A stretch of 64,000 bases of DNA from Conus ventricosus (GCA_018398815.1 CM031620.1:68858516-68922515), one strand, 5' to 3'. Numbered from the stretch's first letter, positions 23,695 to 36,715 are shown. Notes: generated by a model from the sequence alone, not told the origin. Program-made: numbers and translations.

Positions 23695-23785
23695 CCCAGT
23701 ATTGTGTTAAAACCTGTGGATCAAACTCGCTGTCTCGAGTGCAGACTACATGCTTTCGGCCTGTGCTGACTAGACGCCCATAATT
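23695..23785 (-). mobile_element. Possible tRNA-derived SINE head
   Basis: On the minus strand TAGTCAGCACAGGCCGAAAG is followed by CGAGTTTGATCC, resembling A-box and B-box positions of a tRNA-derived promoter. The body is not recognised. Just downstream (about 23,985-24,090) a segment of about 42 bp with GCCAAAAGAAGACTGAAGA is present three times. Confidence 0.35.
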
Positions 23786-24174
23786 TCAGGTGGAATAGGA
23801 TACTTTCAATATCCCTCCCTCCACTACCACCTTTGGAGGACTATAATGTGGACAATTATCTGTTTACTCAACTTTACAAGTCAGCACTTGTCAAAGTACA
23901 CACACACACACAGCACACCGCATAAACAGATGATTAGATCCAAGTCACTGTATTGCTTCTGTTCCATGGTACATCGGGGACTGACCAATACAGTCAGCCA
24001 AAAGAAGACTGAAGAGAAGAAGACTGACCAATACAGTCGGCCAAAGAAGACTGAGGAAACACATACAGCCAGCCAAAAGAAGACTGAAGAAAGAGAGTGG
24101 TTTTCTGCTGTGTGTGTGTTGTGAGCATCACTTGCCCTGCTGGTGATGGCTCTCATCTGCACATCGCCGCCCTC

Positions 24175-24420
24175 AACTCCAAACATTATGATTAAAACAG
24201 AATTCAGAACAAGACTCAACGGTTTCAACCCCTATACTATAATCAATATAAAATTCATAACAAGACTCGACGACCTTCGACCTCTAACATTTAAAATGAT
24301 ACAGAATTCATCATGATTCTTAACGAATTCCACCCCCAGACATTATGACGAAAACAGATTTAAGAAGAAAACATCATGAACAAGAACTTTAATCAATAGT
24401 GATCAATCCAATAAATACAG
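24175..24420. repeat. Degenerate about 62-bp repeat, left of the LINE
   Basis: Diverged units with CATTATGATTAAAACAGAATTC and an AACGAATTCCACCCC-like segment. The same family reappears at about 27,030-27,200, on the other side of the LINE, which suggests the LINE landed inside this array. Confidence 0.55.
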
Positions 24421-24639
24421 CAATTTAATTACCCTTTCTATGATGACAGCAGTGGCCTTTAATCTGTAATACAACTACAGAATTTAGAACGAGCCTTTCA
24501 CTTTTGACACCTTTCTGTTACCATAGTATTCACTACAAGATGTCATTGCCTTATCATATCGATCATTATCGATTATTAGGCATTTTCAACCTTTAGCCTG
24601 CTCAACATGGATAATCACGTGGTTTTAGCGAGAATTATT

Positions 24640-27003
24640 TTGGTCTTATTCTCGCACTTTTATAAAGCACATGCATGGTTTTAAAAAAATGCAAGTCAAT
24701 ATTTGTTTGAAACATAAGGTGTATCCAGTGTTTATCAAGACAATTTTTGAAAGTGTTAACAGTCTCTGCTCCAACAACATTGACTGACAAGTTATTCCAA
24801 GAATTAACAATTCTGCTAGTGAAAAAGTTTGCTGCTTTTGAAGTTTTGATAATTTTTTTTTTGTTAGTTGCCCTCTAGTTGTAGATTCTGTATTCAACTG
24901 AAATAATGTGCCAGTGGTTTTAATGTAATAAAATCCATGAGAAGTTTCAATCATGTCACCACATAGGCGCCTGCATTCTAAACTTGATAATGTTAAAAAC
25001 TGAAGCCTTTGTTCATATGAATACTTCTGCAATCCACTTATCTTTTTTTTGTAAATCTTCTCTGAATATCTTCGATGGGATTACTGTGTTTTTTCAAATT
25101 TGTTGTCCATACAGCATTACCATATTCAATAACTGGTCTGACTAATGTTCACTATCTTTGCACTGAATATTGCCTACAATCATTCCCTGCTAGTCCATTT
25201 GCTCTTTTAATGGTTTCATTTGCGTGTTTATCAAATGATAAATCGGGTCTGTTGTCACTCAGGTCTTTTTCAGCATTAGTCTCTTCAAGCAATACATAAT
25301 CATACATAGGATTATTTTTACCTGCAAGAAGAACTTTACACTTGGTATTATTACATTTAATCTGCCAGGCATTTGTCAATGCAACAAGTTTATCAATACT
25401 TTCTGTAATTCAGTGGAATTATCAACTGTCTCTATGGGGTGTAAACATTTGTATCATCAGCAAAGATTTTGACCAGGCTACTGACAACATCAGGCATATC
25501 ATTCATGTAGTAAATAAACAGGGTGGGTCCCAGGACACTACCTTGGAGAACCCCACTAGTAACTTTCCCAAGATCAGAAACCTGATTTCTAACTTTAACA
25601 TACTGTTGTCTATTACTTAGAAAATCAGTAATCCATGAGAGTATGTCTTCACCTATTCCATGGCCTTTAAGTTTAGATGTTAATCTTTTATGTGGTACAG
25701 TATCAAAAGCTTTCTGCAAGTCTAAATAAACTGCATCAACTGGTATATTGTCATCCAGCTTTACCATCCAATCATGAGGGTGGAAAGCAGCTGTGAAACA
25801 CAGGATCTTCCAGTGGTAAAACCATACTGACAGTCTGAGAGCAAACCATTATCTATCAGATGAGAATTTAGCAAATCACTGAGTACACTCTCAAAAACTT
25901 TGCATACTACTGAAGTCAAACTTTTTGGTCTGTAGTTACCTGGACATTTTTTATTGCCTTTTTAAAAAAATTGGTTTTACCTCCGCTATCTTCCATTCTA
26001 TAGGTAACTTGCCACACTGTAGTGTCTTATCAAATAGTACTTTTAAAGGAAAAGCCAAAACATCACTCAATTCCTTTAATACTCTTGGATAAATTTTGTC
26101 AGGTCCAGCAGCTTTGTTAATATTTAGCTTGGACAGCCTTTCTTTCAGATTCTTTTCAGAAACAGAAGTAGAAAATAGTTTTATATGCGTTTTCCCTAAA
26201 ATCAGGAATATTCTCTACATCTTCATCCGTAAACACACTAGTAAAGAAGTTATTTAAGTTCTTAGCCTTCCCTTTATCCATGGTAATTAATTCACCATTA
26301 GGGGTCACTAGGTTCCAATAGGTTCTTTAGGTTTAGTCTTTGAGTTAACACAACTGTAAGAATGCTTTAGGGTTTGTTTTAATATTACTGGCTAATTTTC
26401 TCTCTTTTTTTCACAGACTTATCTGTGCCCATTTAGAGTGATTTCTTGCTCTTCCGTAAGCAGTAGTTAGGCTGTGTTCTGAACCTCTTATACCATCTGT
26501 GAGCTTGCCTCTTGGTTCTGATCTTGTCAAGAACTGTAAATGGAACTGTCTTTTTTTTTTGATTGAATCCAGGACCGGAAAAGAATTCTTTGGAAGGAAC
26601 ATGCTTGTCTTGAATCTGGAGAAGCTTACTACTGCTACTGATTTGAGTCCAAATCTCATCTACAGTTTTATTGAGTAATAGTGAATCCCAGTCTATTCCC
26701 CTTAATTCATGTCTCATACTCCATAGTTTCCTTATCCAAGTAAATTCCTTGATTATTTTCATGCTCCCCTATCAAGATCTATGCTGAAGCAAATTGCAGA
26801 GTATGACTCTTGCCAATTGGTGGATGGTGATCAAAATCTTCAATTTTGTTTGGATTTGAACACAAGATCAGATCCATAGTAGTTGGTCTTTGTAAAGTTC
26901 TAAAATGAGTTGGTTCAGAAACCAACTGAACGGCGTAGCTGTCTAAGGTAGTTCTTAAAAATTCAGTAGCAGGATGTTCAGGTTCAACCTCTAACACCGT
27001 CAT
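24640..27003 (-). pseudogene. Decayed CR1/Jockey-like LINE (endonuclease end, RT, C-terminal domain)
   Basis: Fragments in several minus-strand frames appear in the order of a non-LTR retrotransposon ORF2. The end of the endonuclease is at 27003-26779 (TMDLILCSNP, then DHHPPIGKSHTL). A linker follows at 26762-26411. Reverse transcriptase is at 25767-25432 with YLDLQKAFDTVPHKRL, GVLQGSVLGPTLF and the catalytic FADDTN. A C-terminal region holds W-x-IKCNNTKCKV and EKDLSD (25379-25152), then RLQFLTLSSLECRRLCGDMI (about 25032-24646). Stops and frameshifts separate the pieces, and the 5' half (ORF1 and most of the endonuclease) is missing. It is an old, inactive, 5'-truncated copy. The CR1/Jockey placement is by motif style only. 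Confidence 0.88.
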
Positions 27004-27029
27004 TTAAATATTTCCTTAACAAACTGTCA

Positions 27030-28200
27030 TTACACAATGTTTAGAATAAACCTCGTCACAGTCAACCCCAATGCTTTATGATTAAAACGTATTTCAGAAA
27101 AAAACCCATCTTACGGCCTTCCACCCTAAACACATTATGATGAGCACAGAAATCAGAACATTTTCATCTTCAACATCAAACACATCATTGATAAGCATTA
27201 ACACAATTTTTTTTTACCCCTTATATTCATCGCTTACAAATGAGAGAAAATACAGTCTCTTGCAAAGTCCACATAGCAGTCCCACAAAATGTCAGTACGG
27301 CATATTTTTCAACCGGTTAGTCTCTTTCTAGCGTTGTGAAACCATCATAAAACAGGCATTTTGGGAAATTGGAAAAAAAAAGAATCAAACTCATACATAA
27401 GACATAAGGTTTTATCAGATAATAAAACATTTTAAAGCTCCAAGGTCACGAATTAGTTGACACATTATGGTGCAAACCAACTTGTCTGAATCGAGAGAAT
27501 TTTTTTATTTATTATTGACTTTGACATGAATATATGTAACCATAAATTAAAACCTAAACTAAAATGCTGAAAACTGTTGAAATCCTGAAGTGACAAGTCT
27601 TGTCACTAAGAGCAATCCTAGGTAAATAGAATCACTGTATGTGCAATTTAAATATGTCTTTTCCGTAATAGAAGCAAACATTTAAGGTGTGAAGGCAATC
27701 ACATATGAGAACGTAGAATAGTGGGAGACTATAATCCCAGATGAAAACAAGACCAAATTCTACTAAATACCTCTGTACCGCAGCCATGGACTGAGACGTA
27801 ACCTGAAAAATGAAGTGGGTGGGGTGTGGTGTCACAGATAAAGAATGCTGCTAACGTATCCTTAATGATGCGTATCACAGTCCTCGGACTAATCACAAAC
27901 CAAATGATGAAAACAGTCATCTGAAGTCGGAGCGATAAACTCGATCATGAATTAACGATTTCAGAAATGTCAAGTGATGAATTCACGGTGGGAGAATCTA
28001 TGTTGAAGCAGATGGCGATTAGACTGCAGAAAAGATAATTACCGATTGCAGCTTACTGAATTATAAGATCAGCTGTAAGAAGTGTAGCTGACAAAGAACA
28101 AAAACTACTGCCTAAACAATACATGCCTTGGATACGACCCTGACCCACGCCTCCTAGCCCCCAACCTGTCAATGGCTGAACACTGCAGCGCAGAGGCAGT
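27030..28200. other. AT-rich sequence with degenerate repeat, no gene seen
   Basis: The first 170 bp carry the same diverged ACATTATGATGA/ACAGAAATCAGAACA motifs seen left of the LINE. The rest is unique AT-rich DNA with no recognisable exon. Confidence 0.5.
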
Positions 28201-29960
28201 CATTAAACCAGACTTTTAAGAGCACAACTTAGTGGGATTTTATTTTTCAAGAGCATAATTTACTGGGAAAAAACTTGCAAAGTATAACTTACTGGGAAAA
28301 AACTCACAAGAGCATAACTTAATGGGAAAAAGGCCTACATTTTGAGAAGTGCAGCGAAATGAAAAAGCAACAAAATGCCTGACCTTTGAGAAGTGCAGCC
28401 AGCCAAATGGCTAAACAGCTTCAAAACCTTTGAGAAGTGTGTTTACTTAAGAAATGAACTAACATTTAGGAAATGTAACGAACTTAATGGTAAACCAGCT
28501 TCTAACTGCCTAACTTAAAGGCTGTTTACCACACAGCCAGCTATATTACCTTACTTATAAAAAGCCACTGAACTACCTCTTGACCCGTGTAGAAATCTCA
28601 ATAAACGACACAGTTAACTCTTAATTTAATTAATTAAAGCTGTGTAGCTGACTAAACAACAAACCAGTAGCTTATTGAATAACAAACTACTAGTTAACCC
28701 TGACATTAAGCACTATAACTAATTGAACCGAAGAGCTTTGCAACTCTGTACGAGATATTGTTACGCCAACCATGTAACCTTTGAGATAAGATATGCACCT
28801 GACTTAATAGCAAAGCATAAATCTTACTGTTATGACGTCTAGCCAACAAAGTATCCAGCTAATTTCAGTCAAGATGCTAGGTAAATAAAATATCTTAGTA
28901 ACCGTTAAAACGTGTAGCGAACTCAAGACAAAATAAACTAACTAACCGTTAAGGCGTGGAACTAACTGAACAACAAACGTTAAGGCGTGAACTAACTGAA
29001 CAACAAACCGTTAAGGCGTGGAACTAACTGAACAACTAACCGTTAAGGCGTGAACTAACTGAACAACAAACCGTTAAGGCGTGGAACTAACTGAACAACA
29101 AACCGTTCTGAAAATCTTTAAAACGTGTAGCCAGCTAGATAACAGACAACTGTAGCCAGCTAGATAACAGACAACTGTAGCCAGCTAGATAACAGACAAC
29201 TGTAGCCAGCTAGATAACAGACAATCTGTAGCCAGCTAGATAACAGACAACTGTAGCCAGCTAGATAACAGACAACTGGGACACGTTGTTAAGACATGTA
29301 GCTAACTGAATTAGAAACCACCCAGCTAACCATGAACATACATGAATAACAAACACTTAGCTAACCTTAAAGGCATGCAGATAACTAAATCATAAACCAC
29401 CTTGTTAATCCTAAAGACATATAGCTAACTTAATAACAAACCAGCTTGCTAACCTTAAAGACTAGTTGGTATCTAAATAACACATCACGTAGCTAATTCT
29501 TGAGACATATGGAAAACTAAATAACAAACCAGCTTGCTAACCTTAAAGACTAGTGTATCTAAATAACACATCACGTAGCTAATTCTTGAGACATATGGAA
29601 AACTAAAATAACAAACCAGCTTGGTAAACATAAAGACCTAGATACTAAATAAGAAACCGCCTTGTCAACGCTGAAGACATGTAAGTAAGTAAATAATGAA
29701 CTACCCAGCAACCATAATTGAATAACAAACTGCCTTGTCAATGCTGAAGACATGCAGGTAACCAAACAATAAACTACCCAGCAACCATAATGAATAACAA
29801 CTGCCTTGTCAATGCTGAAGACATGCAGGTAACCAAACAAAAAACTACCCAGCAACCATAGTTAAGTAACAAACCGCCTTGTCAATGCTGAAGACATGTA
29901 GGTAACTAAATAATGAACTTCCCAGCAACCCTAACTGAATAACAGACCGGACGGCTCTAC
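28201..29960. repeat. Cluster of AT-rich tandem repeats of several unit lengths
   Basis: From left to right: about 28-bp units with GAGCATAACTTACTGGGAAA (28,220-28,340); about 31-bp units with AACCGTTAAGGCGTGGAACT (28,940-29,105, 5 units); 25-bp units TGTAGCCAGCTAGATAACAG (29,125-29,280, 6 units); an 87-bp duplication (29,440-29,620); and about 72-bp units with TTGTCAATGCTGAAGACATG (29,650-29,950, 4 units). All share the theme GCTAACTGAATAACAAACC and may descend from one ancestral repeat. Confidence 0.85.
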
Positions 29961-32158
29961 AACTTGTAAGACATGGAATTACGCCAACCATCTAGCCTTT
30001 AACATCAATAGTAAAGAAACACAACCCTTAAAACAGCCAAATATTCAACAAAATACAACCCTTAAAACAGCCAAATATTCAACAAAGTTAATAGTGATAC
30101 CATGTCCATGTTAGCAATACCATGTCCAAGTCAGCAAAGTGTAAAACAAAGAAGTGATGGCTATCACTTAAAGGTAGCTGAACATATTACAAAGCAGTAA
30201 ATGGTATTACCTTTAAAGAAGCGTACCCAGCTGAGAAAGAAAATCACCGGCTAGCCAATCCAAACAATGGCACATGTGTTTCATGAAAAGAAAAAACAAG
30301 CGGGCAAACCTTGTTTAACAATCAGATGCTTTGACTGATTTCATCTGTTTGTATATCTGTTAAATAGCAGCTGACATTATAAATAAGTGGAAACAAGTCC
30401 TTTCGTAGAAGGCGATTCTCAAGAATCGAAATCTGCGAGAGAAGAAACTAAAAAACTAAAAAAGAAAAAAGGTTTAACGGGTAATCATAGAATTTTTTTT
30501 GTGCTGAAATGGAAGAAAGACGTGGTGAAGATAGTGGTGTCACCAGTGCTCCTTTTCTATAATTATAAAAGTATAATTTTGTTATACCTTTCCCCTGTGA
30601 GCTCAGCTGGTCTGTAAGTAGGTAATGGCATCAATCACATGTATTGTTAAATTCTGAAGCTCGCAGCAAAAAAGAGATGGACAGCGATTGTTACTCCTGA
30701 CCTCCGAGCAAACAAGTCCAAGTCCTAATCAAGAAGTATTGCAACGCTGTTCTTGTGTCGTTCTGCCCAGTGACCATCGCTGTCATTTGATACTGGTTTC
30801 CACAAGAATACATCGTAGAATTTTAGTCTACCTAGTATACATCTGTCCAGTTTCATCTTTTCAATTTTTTCAAAATAACATAAAAGTGGTTTGATTCTTT
30901 TTTTTTCTTTCTTTCAGATGCTGTTTTTTTTCTTCTTTCTCTCTTTTCCTCTGTGAGTGGCCACATAAGCAACGGATAAAAATAAAGCTTTCACTCTTAA
31001 CGTGCGAGACAGATAAGAATGCTTTTGAAAGCAAACACGAAGTCTGAGTAAGAAAATGGAGAATGCTTTTGAAAGCAAAAACCGACGTCGGGGTAAGAAA
31101 TAAAATGCAATACGGAAATGCAATCAAAGTACTGAAATATGAGCACAATTTAGGTGGAGGTCTGAAGTCGATGTTACACAAGCACTGGCCATCTGATATA
31201 CTTTTCATTACTCTCACTTGTATGATGTAGCGTTTTCATTGCTGTCAATACGCTGGAAAACAAATCAAAACTTCTGTCCTGAAAGTGAAACAAACAACAA
31301 AGAAAGGTCCCTTTATCAAACAGTAATAAAACAACAACGACAAAGTGATCTTGTTTACCTTTCCTGTTTTCTTCTTTGATGTGCTACAGGAAAACAGAGA
31401 TATCTACCATGGCTTCTTCCTGTAACAATTAACAATAGCTTTGCCCGTTCAGCTCAGAAAACAAAATGAAAGACAGAAAGAATGAGTTTTATAATTACGA
31501 CTTATATTACATAATGGAAAGGAACGTACATCAAGGTTTATCAGAAGACATTGGCCCACCAGCTTTTTCTGTGACAATTCCATGTGTTTCCATGACAAAG
31601 TTTACGATGTCTAAGGTTTCCTTATAAAGGACGGGACAAAGAGAGAGATGGAGTATGAATGAGCGTGTGACAGAGACATCGTGAGAGAGAGAGAGAGAGT
31701 ATGTGTGAATGCGCTCATGTGTGCGTGTGCGTGCGTGTATATGCAAGTATCTGTGTGTGTGTTTAGTGAGTGCGCGCGCACACACTTGCATGCGTGCGTG
31801 TGTGTTGTGTGTGTGAATGTATACGTAAGAGTGTGCTGTGCTGTGTGTGTGTGCCTGTGCCTGTGTGTGTGTGCCTGTGCCTCTGTGTGTGTGGTGTGTG
31901 TGTGTGTGTGTGTGTGTGATAGATGAGCACAGAATCATTCGGTCACGTCACTGGGCTGAACCAGACCACACTGTAGCACCGACAGCGACGTTCAAGAAGA
32001 CAGCAGGTGTGAAGAGCAGACCGGGGCAAGAAGCTTGACACAGAAGACCGACCAACACTTAAGACCACTAGGACCAGCCAACACGGCGCTCTGTTCATGG
32101 AACTGTTCCAGCGGCAGCCAGCTGTGCGGGACCGTGCAGGCAGGAGGGGGCGGGACCA
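29961..32158. other. Unique sequence downstream of the gene, with microsatellite
   Basis: AT-rich unique DNA downstream of the minus-strand gene. A mixed GA/GT microsatellite occupies about 31,680-31,920. I found no clear AATAAA for the gene in minus orientation within the first 600 bp below its stop codon, so the 3' UTR end is undetermined. Short ORFs here have no domains. Confidence 0.5.
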
Positions 32159-32230
32159 TCAGGGAACCGTCCCCTGCAAACGGCTCAGCTCCTCAGGAGG
32201 GATGCACTCGCAGGAGATGATCAGCTCCAC
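32159..32230 (-). CDS. Exon 6 (last) of secreted FOLN/Kazal-TSR-CTCK protein: end of cystine knot
   Basis: The minus-strand acceptor TTACACATAG precedes GTG GAG CTG ATC ATC TCC TGC. The 72-nt exon reads VELIISCECIPPEELSRLQG, a few more residues and a TGA stop at 32159-32161. Starting in phase 0, it joins exon 5, which ends in phase 0. The join gives CPDGSIENKQ followed by VELIISCEC, the usual last strand and Cys-x-Cys end of a C-terminal cystine knot (CTCK). In mucins, von Willebrand factor and SCO-spondin-like proteins the CTCK mediates disulfide dimerisation; a similar role here is inference. The exon is very short and invisible to ORF calling; it was accepted because phase, acceptor and motif agree. 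Confidence 0.75.
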   Translation of the reverse strand: MELIISCECIPPEELSRLQGTVP

Positions 32231-32269
32231 CTATGTGTAACAATACGACGGGTTGCTTTCACTACCGTA

Positions 32270-32385
32270 CATTTCATCTTCTGTTTCTCTCTCTTTTACT
32301 CCTTATCTGTTTCTTTCTTTCTCTTTCTTTCTTTTTTTCTTTCTCTTCTTTCGTTTATTTTTCTCTCTCTTTTGTTTTTGATGTG
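32270..32385. repeat. CT-rich tract upstream of the exon 6 acceptor
   Basis: Pyrimidine-rich on the plus strand (TTTCTTTCTCTTTCTTTC). On the gene's own strand it is therefore purine-rich and not a polypyrimidine tract. Confidence 0.8.
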
Positions 32386-32389
32386 GGTC

Positions 32390-33470
32390 GCAAACAGAAT
32401 GAGAGTGTCGTACATCGAACAGAATGAGAGTGTCGGTACATCAAACAGAATGAGAGTGTCGGTACATCAAACAGAATCAGAGTGTCGGTACATCAAACAG
32501 AATGGAGTGTCGGGTACATCAAACAGAATGAGAGTGTCGGTACATCAAACAGAATGAGTGTCGGTACATCAACAGAATGAGTGTCGGTACATCAAACAGA
32601 ATGAGTGTGTCGGTACATCAAACAGAATCCAGAGTGTCGGTACATCAAACAGAATGAGAGTGTCGGTACATCAAACAGAATGAGATGTCGGTACATCAAA
32701 CAGAACTGAGTGTCGGTACATCAAACAGAATGAGAGTGTCGGTACATCAAACAGAATGAGAGTGTCGGTACATCAAACAGAAGAGTGTCGGTACATCAAA
32801 CAGAATGAGTGTCGGTACATCAAACAGAATGAGTGTGTCGGTACATCAAACAAAATGAGTGTCGGTACATCAAACAGAATGAGTGTCGGTACATCAAACA
32901 GAACGAGAGTGTCGGTACATCAAACAGAATGAGAGTGTCGGTACATCAAACAGAATGAGAGTGTCGGTACATCAAACAAAATGAGTGTCGGTACATCAAA
33001 CAGAATGAGGGTGTCGGTACATCAAACAGAATGAGAGTGTCGGCACATCAAACAGAATGAGAGTGTCGGCACATCAAACAGAATGAGTGTCGGTACATCA
33101 AACAGAATGAGAGTGTCGGTACATCAAACAGAACCAGAGTGTCGGTACATCAAAGAGAATGAGAGTGTCGGTACATCAAAGAGAATGAGAGTGTCGGTAC
33201 ATCAAACAGAATGAGAGTGTCGGTACATCGAACAGAACGAGAGCGTCGGTACATCAAACAGAACGAGAGTGTCGGTACATCAAACAGAATGAGAGTGTCG
33301 GTACATCAAACAGAATGGAGTGTGTGCGGTACATCAAACAGAATGAGTGTCGGTACATCAAACAGAATGAGAGTGTCGGTACATCAAACAGAATGAGTGT
33401 CGGTACATCAAACAAAATGAGTGTCGGTACATCAAACAAAATGAGAGTGTCGGTACATCAACATCAGCAC
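32390..33470. repeat. 23-26-bp minisatellite, about 43 units
   Basis: Units contain GTGTCGGTACATCAAACAGA with an AATGAGA or AATGA spacer, so lengths alternate between about 26 and 23 bp. It lies in the intron between exons 5 and 6, about 160 bp upstream of the exon 6 acceptor, but its unit does not include that splice site. Confidence 0.97.
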
Positions 33471-33831
33471 ATTACTCCCTGTACCAAACGCCGAACTATC
33501 AAAATCCGCAAGAGAATGCCCATCGGTAATGGAGGATGATTTGCATGGGGAGCGAGAATCGATGTAATTACAGAAAAATGGGAGGGGGAGGGGGGTGTCC
33601 CACTATAAAAAAAAGAGAGGTTGGAGAAAGGTTCACCGGAGGACAACACATATGCGCAGGCGCACGCACACCTACATCTCGCAGGTACATGGTCCCCAAA
33701 TGGTAAAAGCCACTGTAAATCTGAGATAAACATTTTCAACGATGTTTTTCATATGACAAAAACTGACGCTCTGTTAAACATTTACAGTCTATCAAGATAT
33801 GACCATGTGATGCCGTTTCTAACACACAGAC

Positions 33832-34762
33832 ATTGCCTGACATATCAAAGAAAGACCGAGAAGTTCATCATGACGTTGCCTGACATATCAAAGAAAGACC
33901 GAGAAGTTCATCATGACGTTGCCTGGCATATCAAAGAAAGACCGAGAAGTTCATCATGACGTTGCCTGGCATATCAAAGAAAGACTGAGGAGTTCATTAT
34001 GACATCAAAGAAAGACTGAGGAGTTCGTCATGACGTTGCCTGACATATCAAAGAAAGACTGAGGAGTTCGTCATGACGTTGCCTGACATATCAAAGAAAG
34101 ACTGAGGAGTTCATTATGACGTTGCCTGGCATATCAAAGAAAGACTGAGGAGTTCGTCATGACGTTGCCTGACATATCAAAGAAAGACTGAGGAGTTCGT
34201 CATGACGTTGCCTGACATATCAAAGAAAGACTGAGGAGTTCGTCATGACGTTCCCTGACATATCAAAGAAAGACTGAGGAGTTCATCATGACGTTCCCTG
34301 ACATATCAAAGAAAGACTGAGGAGTTCATCATGACGTTGCCTGGCATATCAAAGAAAGACCGAGAAGTTCATCATGACGTTGCCTGGCATATCAAAGAAA
34401 GACCGAGAAGTTCATCATGACGTTGCCTGGCATATCAAAGAAAGACCGAGAAGTTCATCATGACGTTGCCTGGCATATCAAAGAAAGACCGAGAAGTTCA
34501 TCATGACGTTGCCTGGCATATCAAAGAAAGACCGAGAAGTTCATCATGACGTTGCCTGGCATATCAAAGAAAGACTGAGGAGTTCGTCATGACGTTGCCT
34601 GGCATATCAAAGAAAGACTGAGAAGTTCATCATGACGTTGCCTGGCATATCAAAGAAAGACTGAGGAGTTCATTATGACGTTGCCTGACATCAAAGAAAG
34701 ACTGAGGAGTTCATCATGACGTTGCCTGACATCAAAGAAAGACTGAGGAGTTCATCATTACA
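33832..34762. repeat. 43-bp minisatellite, about 21 units
   Basis: Units contain CATATCAAAGAAAGACTGAG and GTTCATCATGACGTTGCCTG. Two main variants exist: GACCGAGAAGTTC (both ends of the array) and GACTGAGGAGTTC (middle and far end). A few units are shortened by loss of ATG..GCC. Each full unit carries TGACGTT, a CRE-like half-site. Confidence 0.97.
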
Positions 34763-34884
34763 ATGACTGTAGCAAGTGAAGCAGCATATGTAGCAAGTGA
34801 AGCAGCATAAAGTGCCCAATAAAACCGTCCTCTTTGTTTCACAACAATGGATCTTTACAGAAAAAAGCCTGTAGGAATGCATTA

Positions 34885-34919
<35 letters not shown>

Positions 34920-34975
34920 CACACACACACACACACCACACACACACACACGCACGCACACACGCATGTGCACAT

Positions 34976-35034
<59 letters not shown>

Positions 35035-35147
35035 ATACACACACGCACATGTACTCACGCACTGCGTACGCTGGCAACACACACACACACATGGGCCCAT
35101 GCCCACACACCCATAACACAAATATGCATGGACACGTGAACACAAAA

Positions 35148-35190
<43 letters not shown>

Positions 35191-35192
35191 GA
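34885..35192. repeat. (CT)n and (CA)n microsatellites
   Basis: A (CT) tract at about 34,888-34,917, then long (CA) tracts to 35,190 with short interruptions. The many ORFs on both strands are artefacts of these tracts. Confidence 0.97.
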
Positions 35193-35204
35193 TAACAATG
35201 ACAG

Positions 35205-35325
35205 CCAATTTTAGGTAGGTGCCCGAAGTCTGACTAGCGCGTTGAGCTAATGCGTAGGTCAGACATCTGCGAAGGCGAAGTCGAAGCCACAAAATCCTCT
35301 TCTTAAATTCCCCCATCTTTGTCAT
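35205..35325 (-). mobile_element. SINE-like fragment
   Basis: The minus strand reads GACCTACGCATTAGCTCAAC then GCGCTAGTCAGACTTCGGGC. This tRNA-like phrase resembles retrotransposon ends I associate with molluscan genomes. It ends directly at a (TG)n tract on that strand, as expected for a 3' tail. Family not verified. Confidence 0.45.
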
Positions 35326-35479
35326 TACTTCATATATCTATCAGCTTTAAATCGTGCGCAGTGGAAACCTACCGTATGTGGTGTAGCGTATATGGACTAG
35401 TCCTCACGCAGGGACACCTCCTCGATGGAACTGAAGCTGAAAATTGAACTTTTTTTTTCTTTTTCTTCTTCTTTTTTGT

Positions 35480-36285
35480 TTTTTTAGCTGTCCCATCTTC
35501 TGAGCCACCTCAGTGGCAGTGCACCCACGCCCCGTCCACAGCCCGGTCAGTCCCACTGCAGCCCCGGCACCGGCAATCCACAGCGAGCAGTCAATGTCAA
35601 GTCGTCAAGAGGCAACCCACCGGAGAAGACACTGCACTGCTGCCGAGTCACTTCGGTGATGTTCAATGGCGCTTGTTCTGATCCAACATACGCAGGACAG
35701 TAGTTACTAAGCCCCCTACTGGCAACAATAATTGCTTGGTCGCGGAGCCGGTGAGAGTGAACTCTCCCTCCGGAGGAAGCCAATGACAATGACAGCCCCC
35801 ATGAGTTCTCCGATACCGGTGACCCCGACGGAATCAAACCAAGGCCACCATCAAAAAGAGGTCACCATGAGAGCAGGGCATGAAGGGCCACAGAATTTGA
35901 GACTTTTTTTTTGAAATACTGAACGATGAGAATGAGGATGATGAAGATGATGCTACGGGTTTCCATTCTGGTCTGAGACTGCATGACAGGGCTGTACTCT
36001 ACGCTTCCTTTCATTATCCCAGCGTCAACCAGGCCCGAGAGATATAGACACCTGCAGTGTTGGTCAGGAAATTTGAGCAACACTCTTAGAGACGCATCCA
36101 TTAAGTGGATGAAACTCGACTGTGTGGTCCCAGTCTTCCCAACTGAGCCCGTAGCAAACTCAACTCCGGGTAGGAGCCGGTCAGAGCAGAAAACTCCCAT
36201 ATGACTCTGATGGGAATCAAACCCACAACCTCCCAGCCGGCAGTCCGCGACGCTAACCGCTTCGCCATGGCGGCTGGTTGAAAAT
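35480..36285 (-). mobile_element. Dimeric tRNA-derived SINE, copy A
   Basis: Read on the minus strand, the element begins with A-box TGGCGAAGCGG (36257-36267) and B-box GGTTTGATTCC (36213-36223), spaced as in a tRNA promoter. A body of about 300 bp ends at an A-rich tract near 35,903. A second module follows with another B-box-like GGTTTGATTCC (about 35,831-35,842) and ends at an A-rich tract (T-rich on plus, about 35,452-35,488). The same two-module order recurs at 61560-62165, and the junction recurs at 42600-43530. Confidence 0.7.
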
Positions 36286-36596
36286 TGAAACTTAATGTTA
36301 ATCACAAATACTGCTGTAATTGTTGCTGTTATCAATGCCATCATTACAGTTGTCGCTTCCGTCTTGTCGTCTGGAACGTTATTATCATTATCATTCCATA
36401 ACGGTGACGATTCCTATTACCCATCATTAACTATTAATACTGTTGTGGTTGTAGTTGATGCTATCACTGACATCAAGCTTATTTTCCTACCTTCTCTCTT
36501 TTCATCCAGCGATGGAAAATGACTTCCCCTTACCCCCATCCCCACCTCCTGTCTTCCCGTGTTCTGCCCCTACCTCCACCCCCTTATCACAACAAC

Positions 36597-36613
36597 ACAC
36601 ACACACACACACA

Positions 36614-36697
<84 letters not shown>
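36597..36697. repeat. (CA)n / (GCAC)n microsatellite
   Basis: CA dinucleotides flank about 13 GCAC tetranucleotides. It is strictly alternating purine-pyrimidine, so Z-DNA prone. It begins only about 20 bp from the donor side of exon 5. Confidence 0.97.
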
Positions 36698-36698
<1 letters not shown>

Positions 36699-36715
36699 CA
36701 AAGCCAATGTTGCAC

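Noticed and set aside
36213..36267. tRNA gene
   Set aside because: A-box and B-box are present, but the arms do not fold into a full tRNA by eye and the sequence continues into a SINE body.
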